Source: an uncultured Lentisphaeria bacterium (lineage in GTDB: Bacteria > Verrucomicrobiota > Lentisphaeria > JABSQK01 > CAJWLW01). Taken from it: DNA of 6,478 nt. Both the position numbers and the translations under genes were made by a program. Numbering within the stretch: the stretch's first letter is position 1; the number at the start of each line of letters is the position of its first letter. Below are positions 1 to 5,518 of this stretch, one piece after another. Below the pieces are notes generated by a model. It was not told the origin of the DNA. It saw nothing but the letters and a program-made list of their open reading frames with translations, and made no database searches. Location of the stretch: positions 1-6,478 of the forward strand of contig CAJWLW010000281.1 of the NCBI GenBank assembly GCA_913042885.1, in the 5' to 3' direction.

Positions 1-434
1 GTAATGCGTATGGCGCCTTCGTCAGTTTTGCCGTTTTGTCCGGCAACTTCTGCTGTCTGTCCTACCGTGATCCGAAAATGTCGGAAACGCTCGAGGCCTA
101 CGACCGGATGGGCGACTACATCGCCGGACTCGACCTCAGTCAAGCTGATTTTGAGCGGTTCGTCATCGGGACTATGGGCGGCCTGGATAGTCCGCGGACG
201 CCGGATGCCAAAGGTTCAATCGCCTTCCACAATTACTTGAGCAACGTCACGGCGTCGGAACTGCAGGAACGCCGCGAGCAAGTCCTGGACTGTACGCTCC
301 AGCAGGTTAAGGACCATGTGGATCTGCTTCGCCAGTTTGCGGCGAACGGGTCCGTGTGCGTTGTTGGCAGTGAAGAGGTTCTGCGGCAGGCGGGCGACTG
401 CTTCGATGTTGTCCGGCCCGTGTTTGTTGATTGA
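1..434 (+). CDS. M16C (PreP/Cym1-like) insulinase-family metallopeptidase, C-terminal fragment
   Basis: This is the last 143 residues of a gene that begins before the window; the reading frame is already open at base 3 and closes with TGA at 432-434. The visible part contains NAYGAF, then LSYRDP, a helical stretch, IGTMGGLDSPRTPDAKGS, and a charged tail. This pattern matches my memory of the C-terminal half-domain of presequence-protease-type M16C peptidases, where GGAYG, SYRDPN and IGT.GDLD.P..PDAKG are conserved. Full-length relatives are roughly 970 residues, and the zinc motif HxxEH lies in the missing N-terminal half, so catalysis cannot be checked. Family members degrade oligopeptides inside a closed chamber formed by two halves. 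The first in-frame ATG in view (78) lies inside the conserved domain and is not a start. The next gene follows after 87 bp and seems to have its own promoter. Family call good; substrate unknown. Confidence 0.85.
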   Translation, partial: NAYGAFVSFAVLSGNFCCLSYRDPKMSETLEAYDRMGDYIAGLDLSQADFERFVIGTMGGLDSPRTPDAKGSIAFHNYLSNVTASELQERREQVLDCTLQQVKDHVDLLRQFAANGSVCVVGSEEVLRQAGDCFDVVRPVFVD

Positions 435-445
435 CCGAAATTTCT

Positions 446-473
446 TTGAGTTGGATAGGTTCGACGCTATTAT
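446..473 (+). promoter_or_regulatory. Putative sigma70-type promoter for the DUF11 gene
   Basis: A TTGAGT box at 446-451 and a TATTAT box at 468-473 are separated by 16 bp. Both boxes are close to the TTGACA/TATAAT consensus. They sit in the 87-bp gap between the peptidase stop and the DUF11 start. Transcription would begin near 480 and leave a leader of about 40 nt. This supports separate transcription of the downstream gene, although read-through from the peptidase gene is not excluded because no terminator is visible between them. Confidence 0.5.
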
Positions 474-521
474 ACGTGTGTGTGCCGTTGATAATCTCTT
501 TTGAACTGGAGAAGCCCGGAC

Positions 522-1514
522 ATGCGATTGATCTTCAGACTGTTCTTTCTCTTCTGCCTGGCATGCGTGGTGCCGGCACAGGATGAGCTGGATGACCTGT
601 TCGGTGACGAGGAACTGCTCGGTGACGAGGAACTGTTCGGCGACGAGGAACTGTTCGGCGACGAGGACCCGCTCGGGGACCAGGGATTGGGGCGATCCCT
701 ATTCGGCCAGGAGAATCGTATCGAACTGCAGGTGACCGCGCAGCGCGAGATCGAAGAGGAGGATGACGAGGGTGAGGTTGAACTGGTCCGCATTTTTGCC
801 AAGAAAATACTGCCCGGCGACGAAGTCATCTACACGATTGAATATACCAATCATGGATATGACGCTGCAGACCGCGTAATTGTTACCTGCCCGATGCCCG
901 AAGGCATGCGCTACCGTAAGTTCTCCGCTGCGGGCGATGGCTCCGAGATTCTGTTTTCCATCGATAACGGCCATACTTTCGACGAACCCGCGAATCTGAT
1001 CGTTCGCAACGATGAAGGCGATGTCGCAAAGGCCAAGACCCGGCATTATACCCACATTCGCTGGCGCCTGCTCAAACATGTTGCGGCCGGCGGCAGCGGC
1101 AGCGTCAGCTTTCGGGCAAGTTTAGAGGCGGAGAGATTTTTCCCTCCGCAGGGGAGCTTGGTTGAGGCCGTCGAGGCCGTCGAGGCCGTCGAGGCCGTGC
1201 AGTCAAACGACTCTTCCGAAAATCGATCGATCGAGGAAGAGTTTCGTGACACAGTTGAGAATCTCATGTCAGCCGGTTTTTCTGATTACAGAGTCCGCGA
1301 GGGGGATCGTCGACTCGGCGGTATTGTCGAGCGTCTAAAAACTAAGCAGGACAACACGATCAACAGACAGCCAGGACAAGCAGGGTACTCGATAGAATGG
1401 CGGCGCCGCTTTGCGATCAGGGGCATGGTCAAACTGGGATATTCCAAGCGTAAAGCAATGGTGACGGTGCGGGACATGGAGAAGCACGGCTTGCTCCCTG
1501 ATCCACCTCGATAG
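522..1514 (+). CDS. Secreted DUF11-type protein with acidic hexapeptide repeats and a basic C-terminal extension
   Basis: 330 residues. The ATG at 522 is preferred over an in-frame TTG at 501 because it gives a clean signal peptide and follows TGGAGAA with suitable spacing. Residues 1-19 are hydrophobic and end in VVPA, a good signal peptidase I site; CLAC is a poor lipobox. Residues 26-54 are tandem LFGDEE-like repeats, extremely acidic. Residues ~65-202 resemble a DUF11/conserved-repeat (TIGR01451-like) beta-sandwich domain: PGDEVIYTIEYTNHG, then VTCPMPEGMRY, then FSIDNGHTF, then YTHIRWRL and GSGSVSFRASLE. Such domains normally occur in exported envelope or surface proteins, so a periplasmic or outer location is inferred. 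The domain is followed by (VEA)4 at residues 214-225 and a ~100-residue basic tail (residues 228-330) that I do not recognise. The tail includes SIEWRRRFAIRGMVKLGYS and ends LLPDPPR. Function unknown. The DUF11 call is from pattern memory. Confidence 0.8.
   Translation: MRLIFRLFFLFCLACVVPAQDELDDLFGDEELLGDEELFGDEELFGDEDPLGDQGLGRSLFGQENRIELQVTAQREIEEEDDEGEVELVRIFAKKILPGDEVIYTIEYTNHGYDAADRVIVTCPMPEGMRYRKFSAAGDGSEILFSIDNGHTFDEPANLIVRNDEGDVAKAKTRHYTHIRWRLLKHVAAGGSGSVSFRASLEAERFFPPQGSLVEAVEAVEAVEAVQSNDSSENRSIEEEFRDTVENLMSAGFSDYRVREGDRRLGGIVERLKTKQDNTINRQPGQAGYSIEWRRRFAIRGMVKLGYSKRKAMVTVRDMEKHGLLPDPPR
597..683 (+). repeat. Tandem 18-bp coding repeat, four units plus a degenerate fifth
   Basis: Units at 597-614, 615-632, 633-650 and 651-668 each encode LFGDEE or a one-residue variant (LLGDEE, LFGDED). 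A shortened unit encoding PLGDQ follows at 669-683. The nucleotide units differ by only one to a few bases, mainly at GGT/GGC and TTC/CTC, which points to recent duplication or slippage. In-frame units mean copy-number change alters protein length without a frameshift. The encoded segment is a negatively charged stalk directly after the signal peptide. Confidence 0.9.
1161..1196 (+). repeat. Tandem 9-bp coding repeat encoding (Val-Glu-Ala)4
   Basis: Four copies of GTCGAGGCC (the first reads GTTGAGGCC) run without interruption and are followed by GTGCAG. They encode four VEA triplets at residues 214-225 of the DUF11 protein. The repeat marks the border between the DUF11-like domain and the basic C-terminal extension, so it probably acts as a linker. 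It is a likely site of strand slippage. Confidence 0.9.
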
Positions 1515-1525
1515 CGAAGGATCGG

Positions 1526-1547
1526 TCGGGTGGTCCCGATTTATTTT
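1526..1547 (+). terminator. Probable rho-independent terminator of the DUF11 gene
   Basis: TCGGG at 1526-1530 pairs with CCCGA at 1535-1539 around a TGGT loop, and the stem can be lengthened by two G-U pairs. It is followed by TTTATTTT (1540-1547). It begins 12 bases after the stop codon, in the convergent gap before the AraD1-like gene. The stem is short and the T tract is interrupted by one A, so efficiency is uncertain. No comparable T tract is seen for the reverse gene. Confidence 0.55.
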
Positions 1548-1578
1548 AGCGCCGCCCATGTTGATCTAGTGTTTCATC

Positions 1579-1602
1579 AGTTTTTTGACGACTTTTTTGC
1601 CG
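1579..1602. repeat. Two adjacent T-rich 12-bp direct repeats in the convergent gap
   Basis: AGTTTTTTGACG (1579-1590) is followed at once by ACTTTTTTGCCG (1591-1602); they match at 10 of 12 positions. They lie in the 113-bp gap between the two convergent stops (1514 and 1630), which otherwise holds the hairpin at 1526-1547 and no gene. Role unknown; they may only add bent or weakly paired DNA, or reflect a local duplication. Confidence 0.5.
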
Positions 1603-1627
1603 TTCCTGAGTTCTCTGCCTGTAACTC

Positions 1628-2629
1628 CTACAGCGGTTCGATATTGAGCATCTTCGGCGGTTCGGTGGCGATGCGAATGGGATTGCGCAGCGGCCGACCG
1701 AATCCGTTCCAGGCAACTTCCATTATGTCGCCGTCCTCCAGTGCAACGCCGTCGCCAAAGCTGAACGCATCGGCCCCGAAGAAGTGGACGTGTACATCAC
1801 CCGGCTGCCGGTGGCCGGGATACTTGAAGTGGTGATACTCGAGATTGGCTATGGAGTGGCACATGTTTTCCTCGCCGCTCATGACGTCGCGTCCCCAGAT
1901 TGTGGTATCGCCACGCTCGACACTGACATGGCCAGCAACATTGGCGAACTCAGGGGCTGTCACCAGTTCCGGACCGATGGCACACATGCGCAGCTTGCAT
2001 GGTGCCAGGTAGAGGTAGTTCTTCTTCTCCATGACGTGATCGGAGAACTCGTTGCCGATACACATGCCGACGCGTCGCGGTGTGCCGCTGTCGTCATTCA
2101 CGTACAAGCCGGCGATCTCCGGTTCCTCACCGCCGTCGTCTGCGAAGTCGGGCACTTCCAGAGGGGTCCCGTGCGCGGACAAAGCCGCGCCGGTACCCTT
2201 GTAAAACCACTCGGGCTGCACGCCAATGTTGCCCGGTGCCGGCTTGCCGCCTTCGATGCCCCACTGAAACACCTGCATGCTGTCGGTCATCTTGACGGGA
2301 GTGTCACTCTCGTGCATGGCGTTGCGATTTGCCGCGCTGGCCTGGTGGGTGAGACCGGTGCCGCTAACAAAACAACGCGCCTGCTCTTGCGGATGGTCAA
2401 AGCAGGGCATCAATTTCCAGGCGCTGTCGCCGCTGTAAACGGCGTCGTATTCGAGGCAGTCATCACCGGCATCAGCGCCGGCTGCATCATCCAGCGACTG
2501 GCCCGCGGCGATGGCCCGGCGTGCCAGGTCGTAAGTTGCAGGCGCCGACCGCAGGCAGCGTAATGAGGGCTCGTCGACGATGGCGACGGCGCGGCGGCCG
2601 TCAGTATGCTGAAGCTGTACAAGGCGCAT
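1628..2629 (-). CDS. AraD1/GguC-like protein, fumarylacetoacetate hydrolase superfamily
   Basis: 333 residues from an ATG at 2629 to TAG at 1628. An in-frame ATG 37 codons upstream (2740) would add a tail with no resemblance to the family, while the chosen start gives MRLVQLQHTDGRR, the usual beginning, at family length. No strong ribosome binding site is visible. Conserved blocks run in order: CFVSGTGLTH (~86-95), MHESD, GGKPAPGNIGVQPEWFYKG (~127-145), DGGEEPEIAGLYV (165-177), IGNEFSDHVMEKKNYLYLA (191-209), SGEENMCHSIANLE, and RQPGDVHVHFFG. E169, E171 and D197 occupy the places of the metal ligands of the FAH fold, by family analogy. Relatives are linked to L-2-keto-3-deoxy-pentonate dehydration or sugar-transport loci (gguC). 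No sugar pathway gene is seen here, so the substrate is open. It is convergent with the DUF11 gene and divergent from the receiver-kinase gene. Confidence 0.88.
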   Translation of the reverse strand: MRLVQLQHTDGRRAVAIVDEPSLRCLRSAPATYDLARRAIAAGQSLDDAAGADAGDDCLEYDAVYSGDSAWKLMPCFDHPQEQARCFVSGTGLTHQASAANRNAMHESDTPVKMTDSMQVFQWGIEGGKPAPGNIGVQPEWFYKGTGAALSAHGTPLEVPDFADDGGEEPEIAGLYVNDDSGTPRRVGMCIGNEFSDHVMEKKNYLYLAPCKLRMCAIGPELVTAPEFANVAGHVSVERGDTTIWGRDVMSGEENMCHSIANLEYHHFKYPGHRQPGDVHVHFFGADAFSFGDGVALEDGDIMEVAWNGFGRPLRNPIRIATEPPKMLNIEPL

Positions 2630-2725
2630 GGGGTTCGCTATGGTTGGTAGCGGGGTAATAGAACCGTCAGAGGCGTGCGATCCAAGCGTCGGGAACCAAC
2701 CGACAGCATAGCATTGGCTGGTTGC

Positions 2726-2739
2726 TGGGAATTTTCCCA
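2726..2739. promoter_or_regulatory. Inverted repeat TGGGAA-N2-TTCCCA, possible operator
   Basis: Two perfect 6-bp half-sites are separated by two bases, about 97 bp upstream of the AraD1-like start. The size and symmetry suit a small dimeric regulator, and the position suits control of the reverse gene. No regulator gene is adjacent, and a single short palindrome can occur by chance. Confidence 0.25.
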
Positions 2740-2887
2740 AGTTAGTGGTACTTTATAAACAAGGGAGTTGTCCGGTCTGGCATGCGCTGTTGCCGATCCC
2801 GGCCGCAATCGTCGGTTGAAACGCATGCCAGCATTGGATACATTACGACATCCGGATGCCACCAGCCTCGTTCATGGCACCATACAT

Positions 2888-2930
2888 GCCCCTCATACTT
2901 TCGGTTCAACGACGAACCGACGGAAGGGGC
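2888..2930 (+). other. Interrupted stem-loop upstream of the receiver-kinase gene
   Basis: An outer stem GCCCCT (2888-2893) pairs with AGGGGC (2925-2930). An inner stem TCGGTTC (2901-2907) pairs with GAACCGA (2914-2920) around the loop AACGAC. An asymmetric internal loop of 7 and 4 bases separates the two, giving 13 Watson-Crick pairs within 43 nt. It ends 73 bases before the start codon, so it may lie in the 5' leader of the receiver-kinase mRNA. No T tract follows directly, so it is not a classic terminator. It could be an RNA structure, a processed leader, or a regulator site. Confidence 0.4.
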
Positions 2931-3003
2931 AAGGTCAAATCGCGTTATAGACAGGGCCAAGCGTTTTTTTCGAAAAACTGCAGGGGCAGGGGCGTAAGCG
3001 CAA

Positions 3004-4170
3004 ATGACGGAAGCCAGCGAGCGGTCACATATCATCGTCATCGACGACGAGGTTGCACCCAGGGAGAGTCTGCGCATCCTGCTGTCGTCGAAGTACGACG
3101 TCGATCTTGCCGACTGTGTCGATGAAGGTATTTCCCAGCTTAACCAGCGCCCGGCGGACCTGGTCATCCTCGACTTGCGTATGCCCGGCAAGGACGGCCT
3201 CGACGGCCTGGCGGAGATCCGCGAGATCGACCCGAACGTCAGTGTCGTCATCCTGACCGGCTTCGGTTCGCTCGAGGCCGCTCGCACCGCCATCCGGCAT
3301 GGCGTCACTGATTTTATCGAAAAGCCTTTCGACGTCAACGAGATGATGCGGATAGTCAATGACGGGCTTGCCTGCACTGAAGCACATCGCCGCCAGTCCA
3401 AGGCCGATTCCGTTCTCCGCAACATGCACGACCGCTTTGGCGGCGAGCTCGACGACCGCATGCACATGGCAGAGATCGGCCAGATGTCGGCGGAGTTGGC
3501 GCATGACTTGCGAAATCCGCTGACAATTATCCAGGGATACACGCAGGTGCTGGCCAAGAAACTGCAGCAGACCGACGTGCCTGTACGCTACTTCGATGTC
3601 ATCGAGCAGAATATCCGGCGCTGCAACGACCTGGTGGAATTGTGGCAGGGGTTGTCATCGAACATGGTGCGCGACAGCACGCAGTTTGATGCCGCTGAAT
3701 TGATCGCCGAGCTGGTGCGGGATCTGGAGGAGGTGGGCGATCAGGTGGCGTTCAAGCTGCAGCTGAATCCCTGCATGATGAGAGGTGACCGGGTGCAACT
3801 CTATAGAGCCTTTGCCAATCTGGTCAGTAACGCCCAACACGCTTTGCGGGGAGGCGGTGAAATCGGGATCTCTTCCGCCCAGGTCGACAGTAAAATAGAG
3901 ATCGAAATCACCGACAACGGTTGCGGCATGTCGGAGCAGACGCTGGCGCGGATCTTCGACCCCTTCTACACGGCCAAACACGTCGGCAAAGGAAACGGCC
4001 TGGGTATGTTCATTGTCCGCAAAGTGGTCGAAATGCACGGCGGCGTAATTTCGGTGCAGAGCCAGCCAGAGGCGGGCACGACCGTTTTTGTCCAACTGCC
4101 GAATGAACCGGTGCCGCAACCCGCGGCCGACGGCGTCGCCAGCGAAGAGCTTTCCACCACTACGGCCTGA
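3004..4170 (+). CDS. Response-regulator receiver fused to a histidine kinase (REC-HisKA-HATPase_c)
   Basis: 388 residues, ATG at 3004, with AGGGG at 2988-2992 as a somewhat distant ribosome binding site. Residues ~8-122 form a receiver domain with acidic pocket D14-D15, phosphoacceptor D57 (LVILDLRMPG), T85 and K107 (EKPF). Residues ~125-155 form a helical linker. The HisKA H-box LAHDLRNPL puts the phosphorylated histidine at H167. The ATPase domain has an N-box N272 and N276 (ANLVSNAQHAL), G1 box DNGCGM (304-309), F-box IFDPFYTAK (317-325) and G2 box GKGNGLGM (328-335). All catalytic residues expected of an active kinase are present. There is no membrane segment and no PAS, GAF or other sensor domain, so it is a cytoplasmic protein whose input is probably phosphotransfer to, or docking by, its own receiver. 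The tail after ~367 is low-complexity. No partner kinase or regulator lies in the window, so the pathway is unknown. Confidence 0.93.
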   Translation: MTEASERSHIIVIDDEVAPRESLRILLSSKYDVDLADCVDEGISQLNQRPADLVILDLRMPGKDGLDGLAEIREIDPNVSVVILTGFGSLEAARTAIRHGVTDFIEKPFDVNEMMRIVNDGLACTEAHRRQSKADSVLRNMHDRFGGELDDRMHMAEIGQMSAELAHDLRNPLTIIQGYTQVLAKKLQQTDVPVRYFDVIEQNIRRCNDLVELWQGLSSNMVRDSTQFDAAELIAELVRDLEEVGDQVAFKLQLNPCMMRGDRVQLYRAFANLVSNAQHALRGGGEIGISSAQVDSKIEIEITDNGCGMSEQTLARIFDPFYTAKHVGKGNGLGMFIVRKVVEMHGGVISVQSQPEAGTTVFVQLPNEPVPQPAADGVASEELSTTTA

Positions 4171-4250
4171 AACGGATTGTTGTACTGGTGCGTGTCCTGG
4201 AGCAGTTGGACACACACATCCCGCAATCGACCTGTACGGTAGGGATGGTA
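4171..4250. other. 80-bp convergent gap with a weak hairpin
   Basis: The receiver-kinase gene stops at 4170 and the reverse VWA gene stops at 4251, tail to tail. GTGTCC (4192-4197) can pair with GGACAC (4208-4213) around a 10-base loop. No T tract follows on either strand, so an intrinsic terminator cannot be claimed. Confidence 0.5.
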
Positions 4251-5387
4251 TCAGACGACGGCGAGCCTGCGGCCCAGCGCACGCAGGCTGTCCAGGTTGT
4301 GGGCCGCGGCGAAGACATCGATGTAGGGCAGGGCGGCCTCCATTCCGCGGCAGGTCGGCTGGTAATCCGTTGTGCCGCACAGGGGATTGAGCCAGAACAC
4401 GGCGGCGGCACGGTTCTGAATCGTCCGCATCGCTTTGGCAAGTTGATCGATGTCCCCCGTATCCCAGCCATCACTCATGACCAGAACAACGGTGCGCCGG
4501 TCCAGGGAGGTGCCGTGGTCATCGATGAACGACTGCAGCGATGCGCCGATCCTGGTGCCGCCGGACCACCCCGGGACCTGCTCCGAAATCGCCTGCAGCA
4601 CGGCCTGAAAGTCGTGGTTCTTGAGCAGGTCGGTGACCTGGTACAAGGACGTACTGAAAACGAACGACTCGATGTTGCGGTAAGCGTTCTGAAACGCGTA
4701 GATGAACTGCACCAGCATGTGGCTGTAAAGGTCCATTGACTGGCTCACGTCCATCAGCAGGCACAGCCGGAGTTTCTGGTGCTTGCGGTTGCAGTACTGC
4801 AGGTCCAGCGCCTCGCCGCCGTGCCGCAGGTTGCGTCGCATCGTGTTGCGCAGGTCGAGCCTGCCGCGCCGCGCATGGCGTTGGCGACGGCGCCCGACAC
4901 GGTTGGCCAGGGCGCGCGCGATCATGTTGACAATTTCCACGACCTCACGCAGTTCGTTCGCGGTAAAACCACTGAAATCTTTGTGAACCAGCGACTCTGT
5001 GGGGCTGTAGGCTGCTGCCGCCGACGTTTCGTCCGCCTCCGGATCGTGGTCGGCGGTGGGACTGAGTTGTGGTGCCTGGCGTTTATCGGCTTTCATTGCC
5101 GGCGGTGCTTGCTGCTGTGGCGGCGGTGGCTCGGGAGGCAGCGTGGATTGATCCTCTGCTGCCTGGTGCCAGAAGATGTCGAAGCACAGGTCGAAGACCG
5201 CCTGCTGCGGTTGATCTTTTGCCAGCAGCGTGCGCAGGGCGCTGCGGAATTGCGGATGGTCACCGATCTCAATCATCGCCATCGCCCGCAAGACATCCGA
5301 CTGTTCACCCGGCCCGAGCGGCAGGCCGTGGGCCCGAAGCAGGCGACAGAAGGTAACGATGTTGGCGGTCAGGTCGGTATGAGGCAC
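4251..5387 (-). CDS. CoxE-like von Willebrand factor A (VWA) domain protein
   Basis: 378 residues from a GTG at 5387 to TGA at 4251. An in-frame GTG at 5462 would add 25 residues; the later start is preferred because the family opens a few residues before a motif like NIVTFCRLLRAHGLPLGPGEQ, a GAAGAG element precedes it, and it keeps the gene clear of the aconitase promoter region. Residues ~8-75 form the CoxE-type helical N-terminus. A Pro/Gln-rich linker (~83-106) follows, then a strongly basic segment with RRRQRHARRGRLDLR (~166-180). The VWA domain (~205-375) has a complete MIDAS metal site: DVSQS (D213, S215, S217), T278 in SGGTRIG, and D306 in SDGWDTGD. It ends with WLNPLCG and the ALPYIDVFAAAHNL block typical of CoxE proteins. 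Relatives usually work with a MoxR-type AAA+ ATPase in cofactor insertion or metalloenzyme assembly; none is visible here. Cytoplasmic; partner unknown. Confidence 0.88.
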   Translation of the reverse strand: MPHTDLTANIVTFCRLLRAHGLPLGPGEQSDVLRAMAMIEIGDHPQFRSALRTLLAKDQPQQAVFDLCFDIFWHQAAEDQSTLPPEPPPPQQQAPPAMKADKRQAPQLSPTADHDPEADETSAAAAYSPTESLVHKDFSGFTANELREVVEIVNMIARALANRVGRRRQRHARRGRLDLRNTMRRNLRHGGEALDLQYCNRKHQKLRLCLLMDVSQSMDLYSHMLVQFIYAFQNAYRNIESFVFSTSLYQVTDLLKNHDFQAVLQAISEQVPGWSGGTRIGASLQSFIDDHGTSLDRRTVVLVMSDGWDTGDIDQLAKAMRTIQNRAAAVFWLNPLCGTTDYQPTCRGMEAALPYIDVFAAAHNLDSLRALGRRLAVV

Positions 5388-5428
5388 GATATACTCTTCG
5401 GTCAATTGCGGTGCTGAGAATTGTCGCG

Positions 5429-5456
5429 TTGAATTTTCTTCGTTCTTCCGTAATGT
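5429..5456 (+). promoter_or_regulatory. Possible sigma70-type promoter for the aconitase gene
   Basis: TTGAAT (5429-5434) and TAATGT (5451-5456) are separated by 16 bp, upstream of the aconitase start at 5519. The key T, A and final T of the -10 box are present but the rest is weak. Transcription would start near 5463 and give a leader of about 55 nt containing runs of eight T (5480-5487) and six T (5503-5508). The divergent VWA gene must be transcribed from the same region. Confidence 0.3.
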
Positions 5457-5509
5457 AGACACGTTGCGCGACGATTGCCTTTTTTTTACGGAGGCAGAAC
5501 CATTTTTTC

Positions 5510-5513
5510 GAGG
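5510..5513 (+). promoter_or_regulatory. Ribosome binding site of the aconitase gene
   Basis: GAGG lies five bases before the ATG at 5519. A second GGAGG-like match at 5490-5494 is too far upstream to serve this start. The spacing and the immediate match of the downstream protein to the aconitase family fix the start. Confidence 0.6.
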
Positions 5514-5518
5514 CTTAA

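Larger units (their letters stand above)
2630..3003. other. 374-bp divergent intergenic region without a convincing gene
   Basis: This gap separates the reverse AraD1-like gene from the forward receiver-kinase gene, so it should hold both promoters. Short open frames exist on both strands, but none has a recognisable protein, a good start context or a length that stands out. Visible structure includes an inverted repeat at 2726-2739, CATGCG (2781-2786) facing CGCATG (2822-2827), a strong interrupted hairpin at 2888-2930, and a run of seven T inside a small hairpin at 2964-2979. No promoter box pair was good enough to call with confidence on either strand, although TATAAA-like sequence occurs on the reverse strand near 2755. 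Confidence 0.6.

Noticed and set aside
470..829. A reverse open frame whose product is a Ser/Pro/Asn repeat
   Set aside because: It is only the antisense reading of the LFGDEE repeat; it has no plausible start context or homology.
1161..1196. The short repeat array considered as a CRISPR or mobile-element signature
   Set aside because: The 9-bp units abut without spacers and stay in frame, so it is a coding microsatellite.
1784..2563. A long open frame of 259 codons on the + strand, opposite the AraD1-like gene
   Set aside because: It lies wholly within a well-supported reverse gene, has no recognisable protein family and is explained by the codon bias of high-GC DNA.
2964..2979. GTTTTT-TTCG-AAAAAC hairpin with a T run considered as a terminator or promoter element
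   Set aside because: The stem is all A/T apart from one pair and lies 25 bp before a start codon, with no upstream forward gene close enough to need termination; symmetry of A/T runs is weak evidence.
2742..3557. A 271-codon reverse open frame, and a 159-codon one at 3025-3504, overlapping the receiver-kinase gene
   Set aside because: Both are antisense to the receiver and HisKA domains, whose motifs are intact on the forward strand; their composition is Ser/Arg-rich or otherwise unlike real proteins.
4192..4213. Hairpin GTGTCC/GGACAC after the receiver-kinase gene considered as a terminator
   Set aside because: The stem is only 6 bp with a 10-base loop, and no T tract follows on either strand.
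3655..4380. A 241-codon reverse open frame spanning the end of the receiver-kinase gene and the 80-bp gap
   Set aside because: It overlaps the ATPase domain in antisense and the 3' end of the VWA gene in another frame, and matches no family I recognise.
4779..5417. A 212-codon forward open frame opposite the VWA gene
   Set aside because: It is a shadow of the VWA gene, which has a full set of MIDAS residues in the reverse frame.
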